This document shows positions 17,624 through 26,466 of a stretch of 64,000 nt of DNA, piece after piece. Location: NCBI GenBank assembly GCA_020354025.1, contig CP070638.1, positions 2,301,193 to 2,365,192 on the forward strand, in the 5' to 3' direction. Within the stretch, counting starts at the first letter, position 1. The number at the start of each line of letters is the position of its first letter. The stretch is from Fidelibacterota bacterium (GTDB lineage Bacteria; Fidelibacterota; Marinisomatia; SCGC-AAA003-L08; TS1B11). The notes under the pieces are model-generated. The model was not told the DNA's origin. It saw nothing but the letters and a program-made list of their open reading frames with translations, and did not search any database. The position numbers and the translations under genes were made by a program.

Positions 17624-19699
17624 TCATACCCGAGATACAATATCTCTGGGGCTGCGAGCTCGGACTTCTTCGTACGGCTCCTCTTCCACCTCGATGGATT
17701 CCGGTCGATCAACTCGCTCGTGTTTGTGCAGCTGGAGTATGGTCACGGAGTGCTTCGGGAAGTCGCAGAAGAAGCTTTGCCCGAAGTCGTTGGCCGGTTT
17801 TTCCGAGATCCAAATCCGATCCGGATCCTCGAATGTGTTTTCGTCCATGAAATGCTCGCCCTCTAATCGGATAATCAATCCCTGAGGGTCAGGCCGCCAG
17901 CCTACAATGCTTATCCGGCTATGGATGGTCTCGCTCCGGTGCCTGTTTACAACGGCCAGATACACTATCTCGCCATCGAAGCTCATGGTCGCCGAGGCGT
18001 CAAGGTAGGGAATGCGTTTCCTGGCCTGCGGACGGCCCTGCTCATACTCGGGTGCGGGGAATGACTCACACTCGATGGCTGACTCCAATAGAGTCTGCCC
18101 CTGATGATGCATATACATTTTAAAGACCAGGTACTGCGGATTGAAGAACAGCCCGAACCGGTTCACGCGGATCATGGCCAGGCAGTTCACCGTCATTGAA
18201 AAATTGGCCAGATTTACCACATCGCACTGCCGCCGGAAGGCGTGCAGCATGCCGGCGGTGTAGATCCCATCTCTCACCGCAAATTCAACATAGTGATCCG
18301 GTGCCCGATAGGCCCAACAGTTCCATTCGTCGAAGGCGACCGGGATTTCCGGGCCCTCGGGATTCGCAGTCCTAATTTCCTGGCCTGTCAGCTGGATCTG
18401 TTCTTCAACACCGTATGGTGACGAGACGATATAATCGTAGAACTCCAGGGCGAAATCCGGATCTTCCAGATCCTCTTTCTTCATATGGGGACGGTACTTT
18501 TTCGCATAGGAATGGAGCGAGAGGTAATCGATGTATCCCCGTGCAATCCTGAACAGCGCCTGATTCCAGCGCCGGTAAAACCAATTTCGCCCGCCAGCGG
18601 CCACCAGCTTAATGGCGGGATCGATCTTGCGCATAGCCTTGCCAATTGCTAGATGCCGCCGGGCGTAGGTTTCCTCGTCAACATGCCCCCCCTGCCAGTT
18701 ACCAAAACTCTCATTCCCGATGCCCCACAGCTGAACATCATATGGTTCGGGACGGCCATTCGCAGCTCGTTTGGCACCGTATTCAGTATCAGTAGAACCG
18801 TTGCAGTATTCTACAAGGTGGGCTGCCTCTTCGGGCGTTCCATCCCCTGCGTTGACCGCCACATATGGTCTGGCGCCCGTAAGCCGACACAGCTCCATAA
18901 ATTCATCAATACCCACATCGTTGGGCTCCCACTGCTCCCGGGCCTGCCACCCGTCGCCCCGCACACCACTGCGAGCATAGTTGGGCCTGGGCGGGCGCCG
19001 GTCCCGGTCCCCAATGCCGTCCTCCCAGTGATAATAGGAGACGAAATTCCCACCCGGCCACCGGATGTTTGGCGGTTTTATTTCGCCCAAGGCTTCGACA
19101 ACATCACTCCGGTACCCCGAGAGATGATCATCCGGCATCAGCGAGGCAGTCCCGAGCCAGAGCTTTCCCGGTCCCCGGAAGGTTATTGTAAGGATTCCCT
19201 CGCGATCGGTTTGGGAGGGCTGCAAATCGAAGGTAAAGCGGCTCCAGTCGGTGCCTTTCGGGACAATCTCCCGACAGGCATAGATGCTGTTGGTTCCTTT
19301 CAAGGCCACCACGATCGGTGTGGTAATTTCCTCCTGCCTCAGGTTAAGCCGCAGCTGGTAGGTCCTGCGCTTCTCGAGGTACAGGCCGCCCTGCCCGATG
19401 CCGATCTCATGTTCGAGATGCTCCTCACTCTCGATTCTCTGAGATTGGTTGCCGCAGTAAAATACCGTATTGTCGTGCATGAAATGGGTGTTCTGTGTCC
19501 GCCCGATAGGGAACCATGGCCTTACCACTCCGTATTGATCACCCTCGCCGTCATCGGCTTCAAACTTGCGGCTTGTCAGCATTTCAGCCCATAGGCCGCC
19601 GTAAAAACAGTCAAAGGCCAACTCCAGGAAGTGTCCGTAGATGTCCGGATTGATAACACCTATACTTCTATCGGCTTGGACTTCTATTGCGGTTTCCAT
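17624..19699 (-). CDS. GH51 alpha-L-arabinofuranosidase, module A
   Basis: A 691-residue GH51-family enzyme releasing terminal alpha-L-arabinofuranose. It begins INPDIYGHFLELAF near 17-30. A carbohydrate-binding-like beta region covers about 90-200. The (beta/alpha)8 barrel carries the acid/base glutamate in WGIGNESFGNW near 334-344 and the nucleophile glutamate in VAFDEWNCWA near 457-466. A C-terminal beta domain closes the protein. There is no signal peptide, so it is cytoplasmic. The ATG at 19699 follows AGGTG. It is paralogous to the enzyme at 23197-25203 through nearly its full length. Its own sulfatase lies 35 bases downstream. The substrate is likely an arabinose-bearing, perhaps sulfated, oligosaccharide. 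Confidence 0.92.
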   Translation of the reverse strand: METAIEVQADRSIGVINPDIYGHFLELAFDCFYGGLWAEMLTSRKFEADDGEGDQYGVVRPWFPIGRTQNTHFMHDNTVFYCGNQSQRIESEEHLEHEIGIGQGGLYLEKRRTYQLRLNLRQEEITTPIVVALKGTNSIYACREIVPKGTDWSRFTFDLQPSQTDREGILTITFRGPGKLWLGTASLMPDDHLSGYRSDVVEALGEIKPPNIRWPGGNFVSYYHWEDGIGDRDRRPPRPNYARSGVRGDGWQAREQWEPNDVGIDEFMELCRLTGARPYVAVNAGDGTPEEAAHLVEYCNGSTDTEYGAKRAANGRPEPYDVQLWGIGNESFGNWQGGHVDEETYARRHLAIGKAMRKIDPAIKLVAAGGRNWFYRRWNQALFRIARGYIDYLSLHSYAKKYRPHMKKEDLEDPDFALEFYDYIVSSPYGVEEQIQLTGQEIRTANPEGPEIPVAFDEWNCWAYRAPDHYVEFAVRDGIYTAGMLHAFRRQCDVVNLANFSMTVNCLAMIRVNRFGLFFNPQYLVFKMYMHHQGQTLLESAIECESFPAPEYEQGRPQARKRIPYLDASATMSFDGEIVYLAVVNRHRSETIHSRISIVGWRPDPQGLIIRLEGEHFMDENTFEDPDRIWISEKPANDFGQSFFCDFPKHSVTILQLHKHERVDRPESIEVEEEPYEEVRARSPRDIVSRV

Positions 19700-19736
19700 T
19701 GATACACCTATTGTGTCGAACTCAGCAGCACGCTTT

Positions 19737-20798
19737 CTAATCCTGGAATATGATCATCGCCTTGAGCACTCCATCAGCGTATCTGTCCACCAGGTCGAAA
19801 GCCGCTTTCGCCTGCTCGAAAGCGAAACGATGAGAGATCAGAACGTCGGTGTTGATTTTCTCGCTCTCCAACAAATCGAGGGCGGCCTGAGTACACCCAC
19901 TCTGACGACGGGTTTTCTTAACGGTTAGCTCCTTCCATCGGAGTAGATCAAGATCAAAAGAAACGCGCTCCACCTTGAGGGATCCGACGATGATAAGTTG
20001 CCCACCCGGCTTAAGTAGCTGTACAGCTTGATCAACAGCCTCCTGGTCCCCGCAGCATTCAAAAACGACATCCAACTGCAGCGGCTGCATCGCGGTGATC
20101 TCAGATACAATGTCTATTTTATCGGGATTGCCCACCCAGTTAGCTCCCATGGACAGGGCAACATCCAGTCTATAGTCCAACTTGTCGGTCACATGAACTT
20201 CCGCTGCACCCTGGTCAAATGCTGACAGAAGCACATTCAAGCCTATCGGACCTACTCCGAGAATACCGACTTTTGCATTCTCCAGCGGGACAGACTGCTT
20301 GACGGCATAGACGGCGATAGAAAGCGGTTCGGCATAGGCGATCTGCTCAAGACTGGTCTGTCTCCGGGCTGGGAAGCAGCAGTCTTCAGGCATAACTATG
20401 TATTCTGAAAGGCAGCCATCCATGCTACCGGGACATCCCAGGAACAGAAGATCCCGACAGGTATTATAACGACCAATCAGGCACTGATCACACTTCCCAC
20501 ATGCAATCGTTGGATCCACTGTCACAAGATCACCGGGCTTTACTCGTGTGACTTTACCTCCAACCTGCTCAACAACCGCAGAACATTCATGCCCGATCGT
20601 GAACGGATACTGCACTACCTGACCCCCGATACGACCCTCCTTATAGTAGTGCATGTCAGTACCACACACTCCAACGGCGGCTACTTTGAGCAGGACGTCG
20701 GTGTCTTTCTCGATCTCGAGCTGGGGAGTCTCCCGCATTTCCATGCTACGGATGCCGGTGAGCATCATGGCTTTCATCATCTTTGCTTCATGGGGCAT
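19737..20798 (-). CDS. Zinc-dependent medium-chain (sorbitol/L-threonine-type) dehydrogenase
   Basis: A 353-residue NAD(P)-dependent medium-chain dehydrogenase of the polyol/L-iditol class. The catalytic zinc site is GVCGTDMHYY near 40-49 and TIGHECSAV. The structural zinc loop is CGKCDQCLIGRYNTC (C-x2-C-x2-C-x7-C). The nucleotide site is GILGVGPIGLNV. I place the start at the ATG at 20798. It shares one base with the stop of the upstream aldo/keto reductase (TGATG) and has GGAAG seven bases upstream, so translation is probably coupled. The reading frame extends further up, but that part looks antisense-derived. Together with the reductase it may oxidise or interconvert arabinose or arabitol released by the GH51 enzymes (inference from context). 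Confidence 0.88.
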   Translation of the reverse strand: MPHEAKMMKAMMLTGIRSMEMRETPQLEIEKDTDVLLKVAAVGVCGTDMHYYKEGRIGGQVVQYPFTIGHECSAVVEQVGGKVTRVKPGDLVTVDPTIACGKCDQCLIGRYNTCRDLLFLGCPGSMDGCLSEYIVMPEDCCFPARRQTSLEQIAYAEPLSIAVYAVKQSVPLENAKVGILGVGPIGLNVLLSAFDQGAAEVHVTDKLDYRLDVALSMGANWVGNPDKIDIVSEITAMQPLQLDVVFECCGDQEAVDQAVQLLKPGGQLIIVGSLKVERVSFDLDLLRWKELTVKKTRRQSGCTQAALDLLESEKINTDVLISHRFAFEQAKAAFDLVDRYADGVLKAMIIFQD

Positions 20799-21751
20799 CA
20801 GTAGTCTTCCAACAGTCCGTCGATAGCCGCCAGCTCTTCGGTGGAAAGATCCCATTCGGCCGCGGGAGCCGTTTCCTCGATCTGGGACGACCGGCGGGCA
20901 CCTACGATAGCCGAGGTGACCTCGGGCCGCCGCAGACACCAGCCAATGGCCAGCTGGGCGACGGTCCGGCCCTGCTTCTCGGCGATCAAACGCAGCTTCT
21001 CCACCAGCTCCAGGTTGGAGCTCAGCTGGGGCTCAAGGAACATCGGATCCCGGCGGCGATGATCATCTTCGGGCAGCTCCTGGAAACGTTCCCGGCTGAA
21101 CTTGCCCGTCAACAGCCCCTTCTGCATCGGGCTGTAAACTACCACCCCGATCTCGTTTTCGGCGCAGAATTGAAGTAGCTCTTCCTCCACGCCCCGCCGG
21201 AGCATACTATAGGGCGGCTGCAGAGACGCCACAGGGTGTATCGCCTGTACCCTGTGCAGCTGGCTCACGCTGAAGTTGGATACGCCTGCGTAGCGAATTT
21301 TGCCAGCCTTGACCGCATCAACGATTGCCCCCCAGGCTTCCTCTATATCCTCATCCGGTCTTGGCTGGTGAATCTGGTACAGGTCAATGACATCTACCTG
21401 GAGCCTCTGCAGGCTGGCCTCGATCTCAGATAGAATCCGTTCCCGTTTTAAATTACCCCATACCTTGCCGTCCAATCCCCACTCACGGCCGCACTTCGTG
21501 GCGATCGGAGGTTTTTCGCTCAGGTTTTTCAAGGTCTTGCCGACAATCTCTTCTGACCGGCCAAGCCCGTACACTGCGGCGGTGTCGATCCAGTTGATGC
21601 CAAGATCCAGTGCCCGCAGGATGGCGGCCTCGGACTCCCGGTCTTCCTGTGGCCCCCAGCCAAACTGCCAGCCGCCGCCACCCATAGCCCAGGTGCCCAG
21701 GCCAATAACCGTCAGGTCTAAGTCTGTCCAACCCAATTTCCTTGTTTTCAT
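20798..21751 (-). CDS. Aldo/keto reductase
   Basis: A 317-residue NADP(H)-dependent TIM-barrel oxidoreductase. The catalytic tetrad is visible: Asp and Tyr in DTAAVYGLGRSEE near 56-68, Lys in ATKCGREW, and His in YQIHQPRPDE. The C-terminal cofactor-binding stretch is SAIVGARRSSQIEE. The length is normal. The ATG at 21751 lies 34 bases after the sulfatase of module B, and the stop overlaps the next gene's start. It sits between the two GH51-sulfatase pairs, so a sugar aldehyde is a plausible substrate, but the family is broad. Confidence 0.9.
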   Translation of the reverse strand: MKTRKLGWTDLDLTVIGLGTWAMGGGGWQFGWGPQEDRESEAAILRALDLGINWIDTAAVYGLGRSEEIVGKTLKNLSEKPPIATKCGREWGLDGKVWGNLKRERILSEIEASLQRLQVDVIDLYQIHQPRPDEDIEEAWGAIVDAVKAGKIRYAGVSNFSVSQLHRVQAIHPVASLQPPYSMLRRGVEEELLQFCAENEIGVVVYSPMQKGLLTGKFSRERFQELPEDDHRRRDPMFLEPQLSSNLELVEKLRLIAEKQGRTVAQLAIGWCLRRPEVTSAIVGARRSSQIEETAPAAEWDLSTEELAAIDGLLEDY

Positions 21752-21785
21752 AGCCTTACATCTCCCTGTTGCTTTGTCGCGGTAA

Positions 21786-23216
21786 TTAATCCTTGAGCGT
21801 GGCCGTGCGCAGAATTACACGATTCTTTGTCCAGTGGTCGCGGTACCATGTGCAGAGCTCGAACGTATCGCCAAGCGTTTCCATCCGCTTCTCCAGTGCC
21901 TCTCTGAAATGTTGGCGGACATTGGCGTGCTCCTGACTGCTTGTCAGATTTTGCATTTGAGAGGGATCAGCCTGATTGTCAAACAGCAGCACGCTGCGGT
22001 CGGTGCGATAGACGGCATAGGTGTACCTGTCATCCCGCAGCGCACGCCACTCGTAGCCATCCCGCCAGGCGGCGGTGCAACCCATACCCTGCAGAAATGC
22101 AGCCTCCGGCTCGGGGCCCGTCTGTCCCAGAGCGCAATGGCTCAGATCCATGCCCTCCACCGTATCAGGGCTCGGCAGATCCATCAGACTCAGAACAGTG
22201 GGCATGATATCAGGGGTGTTAAGGCAGACCTCGGAAGTCAAACTTGCCGGGATATGCCCCGGCCAGCGCATTAGCAGCGGCACCCGGACCGCCTCCTCAT
22301 AGAAGACGTTCTTGGCCCGCCGACCGTGTGCGCCGAACAGCTCGCCATGATCCGAGGTAAAAACGACAATTGTATTCTCCCGAAGCCCGGATTCATCTAA
22401 CGCTTTCAGAAGGCGCCCAAGATTCCAGTCAAGGTTGGCGGTCATGGCATAGTAAATCCGCATCCATTCCCCCAGTTGGGCTCGGCCTTCGGGCTTCAAT
22501 CGACCCCAGTCGTCGGCACGGGGGTCGTTCTCGGGCAGATAGTTGATCGGCAGTGGAAAATCCACCTCCCGGAAGTGCTCCAGACATTGAGCTGGCACGT
22601 TGCTAGCTTCCCACGGATCATGTGGCGTACCGTACGAAAGGATCAACGCGAAGGGCATATCGGGATCGCGATTTGCTTCCAGCCAGTGGATAGCTAGCTC
22701 AGTCTGCCCGTCCGGCTCATAGCCCGGGATGTAAATGCGCTCGGGGCTGTCAGTATGGTAATAGGTATCGAAATAGCGGTGGTGGAAGTTGTACGCTGCC
22801 CAGTAGCCGTCGAATCCCAACCTGTAAGGCCCGGCCGGGATATGGGAGTTCTTTGGATCGTGATGATTGCCCAATTGCGCGGCCCACAGGTGCCACTTGC
22901 CGATGTAGGCCGTCTGGTACCCACCACACTGCAGTACGTGTCCGAAGCACTTGTGGTTCGGACTCATGCGCAGCTCATTTATTACCATGCCGGTGCTGCT
23001 GGAGTACTTGCCGGTAAACAGGGAGGCCCGGTATGGTGCACAAAGCGGGTGACCAGAGATGGCATTACAGAAATTCACCCCCTCATCAGCTAACCGATCC
23101 ATGTTCGGCGTATGAGCCCGTTCGTCGCCAGCGTATCCGCAGGACTGGTACCGGAGCTGGTCGGCGAAGATGAAGACCAAGTTGGGAGGGGAGATTTCAG
23201 ATTTCTCGAGAGTCAT
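21786..23216 (-). CDS. Sulfatase (Cys-type), module B
   Basis: A 476-residue sulfatase with signature C59-A-P-Y-R followed by FTG; C59 is the formylglycine precursor. Metal-site residues lie in LVFIFADQ near 13-20 and FTSDHGELFGAHG near 295-307. It has no signal peptide. Its start overlaps the last 20 bases of the GH51 gene upstream, so the two are surely co-transcribed and probably translationally coupled. It is a paralogue of the sulfatase at 16236-17588. Different residues after the catalytic motif (APYR versus CPTR) suggest that the two copies may accept different sulfated positions; that is inference. Confidence 0.9.
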   Translation of the reverse strand: MTLEKSEISPPNLVFIFADQLRYQSCGYAGDERAHTPNMDRLADEGVNFCNAISGHPLCAPYRASLFTGKYSSSTGMVINELRMSPNHKCFGHVLQCGGYQTAYIGKWHLWAAQLGNHHDPKNSHIPAGPYRLGFDGYWAAYNFHHRYFDTYYHTDSPERIYIPGYEPDGQTELAIHWLEANRDPDMPFALILSYGTPHDPWEASNVPAQCLEHFREVDFPLPINYLPENDPRADDWGRLKPEGRAQLGEWMRIYYAMTANLDWNLGRLLKALDESGLRENTIVVFTSDHGELFGAHGRRAKNVFYEEAVRVPLLMRWPGHIPASLTSEVCLNTPDIMPTVLSLMDLPSPDTVEGMDLSHCALGQTGPEPEAAFLQGMGCTAAWRDGYEWRALRDDRYTYAVYRTDRSVLLFDNQADPSQMQNLTSSQEHANVRQHFREALEKRMETLGDTFELCTWYRDHWTKNRVILRTATLKD

Positions 23217-25203
23217 TAACAGCCTGCTTGAACAATTCCAGAACAGTTACCGAGTGGGGCGGAAAACTATACTTAAAGGAGCCCCCCACACTCTGCAACT
23301 CTTCTTCCCTGACAGTGATGTTATCCGGGTTTTCGAAGCTGTTCTCAGTCATGTAATGTTGGCCGTCAAGCCGGATAGCCTTTCCCCCTGGTCTCGGTTC
23401 CCAATCATTGATATTTATCCCAGTTTCCACTATCTCGGTATCGTGCATATTAATAATCCCCAAGTATAGCTTGCTGCCATCATCACTCAGGGTTACCGAG
23501 GCGTCCAGGTAAGGGATATTCCCGATGGCCTGGGGGCGGTCCTGCTCGTATTCTGGGGCGGGGTATGTGTTGCACTCCACAGAGGACTCCAACAGAAGCG
23601 GTCCCTGGTGATTCAGGTACATGTCAAAGACCAGGTACTGCGGATTCAGGAAGATTCCCGCCGGGCTTACCCGAATCATGGGCAGGCAGTTGATCGTCAT
23701 GGCGAAGTTCGCCAGCTTGAGCACTTCACACTGCCGACGGAAGGCGTGAATCACCCCTGCCGTATACAATCCGTCGCGTAGGGCAAAATCCACTTCGAGG
23801 CGGGGCGCCCGGTAAGCCCAGCAGTTCCACTCATCGAAAGCTACCGCGATCTTTGAGCCCTCCGGGTAGGCGGCTTGTATCTCCCTGCCGGTCAGCCCGA
23901 TCTGCTCCTCGATACCGTAGGGTGATGATACAATATAGTAATAGAACTCCCGGGCAAAATCAGGATCCTGTAGATCCTCTTTTTTCATGTGACTGCGGTA
24001 TTTCTTGGCATAGGAGTGCAGAGATAGGTAATCGACGTATTCACCGGCAATGCGGAACAAGGCCTGATTCCATTCGGGGTAGAACCAGTACCGTCCGCCA
24101 GAAGCTACCAGTTTAATGCTCGGATCAACAGCCCGCATGGCCTTGGCGAAGTCCCTGTGTCGTCGGGCGTAGGTCTCCTCGTCCACGTGCCCACCCTGCC
24201 AGTTACCGAACATCTCGTTGCCGATTCCCCATAGCTCTACGCCGTAGGACTCGGGAGACCCGTTTTCAGCCCTTATGGAGCCATACGTAGAATCAGCTGG
24301 ACCGTTGCAGTATTCAACCAGACTGGCTGCCTCTTCTGGTGTACCGTTGCCTGAATTAACCGCAATATAGGGTCGGGCACGGGTCAACCGGCACAGCTCC
24401 ATAAACTCATCGATCCCCACGTCGTTCGACTCCCAGGGCTTCCCACCTTCCCATTCTTCGCCTACCGCTCCCTGGTAGGCATAATTAGGCCGTGGCGGAC
24501 GCCGGTCTCGGTCACCGAGGCCGTCCTTCCAGTTATAATAGGACACGAAATTACCCCCAGGCCAGCGGATGTTGGGTGGTACGATACGGCGGAAGGCTTC
24601 GATTGCGTCCCGCCGGTATCCTGATATATTATCCTCGGGCATAAGTGAAGCAGTCCCCAGCCAGAGAGTCCCGCTACCGGTGAAGGTGATGGAGAAGCTT
24701 CCTTCCCGGTCCGACTCCGATGGTGTCATCAGGAAGGAGACGCGGATCCAATCCGTTCCTTCAGGGGAAATCTCATGGCTGGCATAGGTCCCCCGCTCCC
24801 CATTTAAGGCCACAATAATGGGTGAGGAGATCCCTTCCTGCTTCAGGTTGAGGCGCACCTCGCAGGTCCGGCCTTGTTCGAGATGGAGGCCCCCCTGACC
24901 GACACCAACGGGGTAGTCCGCCGCTCTGCGAGCCACTATCTTCTGCGATTGGGAGCCGCAGTAAAAGGTCGTATTATCGTGTGCAAAGTGTATGCCTTCG
25001 CCGCGTCCTATGGGATACCAGGGCTTGACCACACCATACTGCTGCCCTTCACCATCATCGCCTTCGAATTTCCTCATGGCCAGCATCTCGGCCCATAGCC
25101 CGCCGTAAAAGCAGCGATAGGTGAGCTCTAAGAAATGACCGTATATATCCGGATTGATGGTTCCAATATGCTTTTTAGCGTTTACCACGATGCGGGCTTC
25201 CAA
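23197..25203 (-). CDS. GH51 alpha-L-arabinofuranosidase, module B
   Basis: A 668-residue GH51 enzyme, a close paralogue of the one at 17624-19699. It has the same start (INPDIYGHFLEL), acid/base region WGIGNEMFGNW near 333-343 and nucleophile region VAFDEWNCWA. No signal peptide is present. The initiator is a TTG at 25203, five bases after a perfect AGGAGG, which makes it a confident non-ATG start. The gene overlaps its sulfatase by 20 bases. It opens the run of genes that continues to the corrinoid protein at 13192 and may be the first gene of that transcript after the 72-base gap at 25204-25275. Confidence 0.92.
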   Translation of the reverse strand: MEARIVVNAKKHIGTINPDIYGHFLELTYRCFYGGLWAEMLAMRKFEGDDGEGQQYGVVKPWYPIGRGEGIHFAHDNTTFYCGSQSQKIVARRAADYPVGVGQGGLHLEQGRTCEVRLNLKQEGISSPIIVALNGERGTYASHEISPEGTDWIRVSFLMTPSESDREGSFSITFTGSGTLWLGTASLMPEDNISGYRRDAIEAFRRIVPPNIRWPGGNFVSYYNWKDGLGDRDRRPPRPNYAYQGAVGEEWEGGKPWESNDVGIDEFMELCRLTRARPYIAVNSGNGTPEEAASLVEYCNGPADSTYGSIRAENGSPESYGVELWGIGNEMFGNWQGGHVDEETYARRHRDFAKAMRAVDPSIKLVASGGRYWFYPEWNQALFRIAGEYVDYLSLHSYAKKYRSHMKKEDLQDPDFAREFYYYIVSSPYGIEEQIGLTGREIQAAYPEGSKIAVAFDEWNCWAYRAPRLEVDFALRDGLYTAGVIHAFRRQCEVLKLANFAMTINCLPMIRVSPAGIFLNPQYLVFDMYLNHQGPLLLESSVECNTYPAPEYEQDRPQAIGNIPYLDASVTLSDDGSKLYLGIINMHDTEIVETGININDWEPRPGGKAIRLDGQHYMTENSFENPDNITVREEELQSVGGSFKYSFPPHSVTVLELFKQAVNDSREI

Positions 25204-25275
25204 AACAACCTCCTATTGCACTGATAGAGTCATACGAATGCTCCTACTCTCAACGAGCTGGGGTTTCCTGGGCGC

Positions 25276-26379
25276 TCAAATACTTGCACCTTTGCCTATA
25301 GCAGCCGACAGATCAATGCCCCAACCCGGTCCATCAGGCACCTGTAGGCTGCCACCCCCAAGCAGGTCCCTGTAAGGAACCTGTGACTCATCAACTATAA
25401 AGGGGACCTCCAGTGATGCAATCAGCTCTGATACCGCCGCAGCATGCAGGGAGGCCAGAGTCGAGACAGGACCGGAGGGATTGTGCAAGGACACCTCTAC
25501 TTCCTGATGCCGCTCCGCGCTCTGGCAGATATCCAGCAGCGGGCCCAGGCCCCCGACGTGTTTAACATCCGGCATCACGACATTGGCCCAGCCACAATCC
25601 AGCAAATTGTCGAAATCTTCACGACGGAAGTACGACTCTCCGGCGGCTATCGGTGTGGACGTCCGCCTGGTGATCTCCTCATATACATTACCATACTCGC
25701 AAGGCTCTTCGAGCCAACTGGGTGAGAGGCCATCCAACTCCGGCAACAGCTGCATGAAAACCTCACTATTGAAACGCCGGTGAAAATCGATCATCATGTT
25801 AAGGTCGGGGTACTCGCTGCGGATTCTGCGCAGAATTGCCAGACCTTCCCGGCTACACTCAAGTTGATCGCCATATGCCGTTACCCTTTCAAAAGGTGCA
25901 CATTTTATTGCCTTCAAACCATGGTACTGCGTATCAGTGATCACCGATAGGTAGTCTTCCGCTGTCCTAGTGGTCAACGCACGGTTGATGGTCGCATATA
26001 CCGGGACTTGTTCCTGCGCTAGCTCACTAGAAAGAAGCCGCCAGACGGGTACATCTTCTCTCTTTGCCAGCAGCTCATACAGCGCCTGGTTAATACCCGA
26101 TACCGCTGTCGCCGTCAGGAAATCAGGGGCCGATGACAGTTCATCCTGCTCGAGATCCCGGATACTCTCGAGGGAGAGGGCGATTCCATTGACGAACCGC
26201 TTAAAAAGGTCCTTAATCTGCCGTACGCAGGCTCTGTCATCCCCACTGTGGGAGGCCTCCCCGATGCCCGCGTGAATCCCGTCCGAGACAAGGACAAACA
26301 GGTGGTCGCCTTTAAGCAACAGCCCCTCGCCGTGGCCATGGGCATCCGGTACCAGTCTGCATTCCAGGTGGAGGGCCAT
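25276..26379 (-). CDS. Enolase-superfamily protein (mandelate racemase / muconate lactonizing type)
   Basis: A 367-residue member of the enolase superfamily, which abstracts a proton next to a carboxylate and dehydrates or epimerises sugar acids. Candidate base lysines are K156 and K159 in LKAIKCAPF. Metal ligands are D198 (MMIDFH), the glutamates of LEEP near 224 and E248 (AGESYF). PDVKHVGG near 270-277 is the next barrel end. The N-terminal capping domain is slightly short compared with the family and no ribosome site precedes the ATG, but an in-frame stop just upstream blocks a longer start. A sugar-acid dehydratase is the likeliest role in this carbohydrate context; the substrate is unknown. 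Confidence 0.85.
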   Translation of the reverse strand: MALHLECRLVPDAHGHGEGLLLKGDHLFVLVSDGIHAGIGEASHSGDDRACVRQIKDLFKRFVNGIALSLESIRDLEQDELSSAPDFLTATAVSGINQALYELLAKREDVPVWRLLSSELAQEQVPVYATINRALTTRTAEDYLSVITDTQYHGLKAIKCAPFERVTAYGDQLECSREGLAILRRIRSEYPDLNMMIDFHRRFNSEVFMQLLPELDGLSPSWLEEPCEYGNVYEEITRRTSTPIAAGESYFRREDFDNLLDCGWANVVMPDVKHVGGLGPLLDICQSAERHQEVEVSLHNPSGPVSTLASLHAAAVSELIASLEVPFIVDESQVPYRDLLGGGSLQVPDGPGWGIDLSAAIGKGASI

Positions 26380-26466
26380 GGAGGCTGCTATTCAGTATGC
26401 GATCTGATTTCCGTCCCTACCAGCGAATATCCTTTGCCTCGGTCTTATCCGCGACCGCCCGGATTA

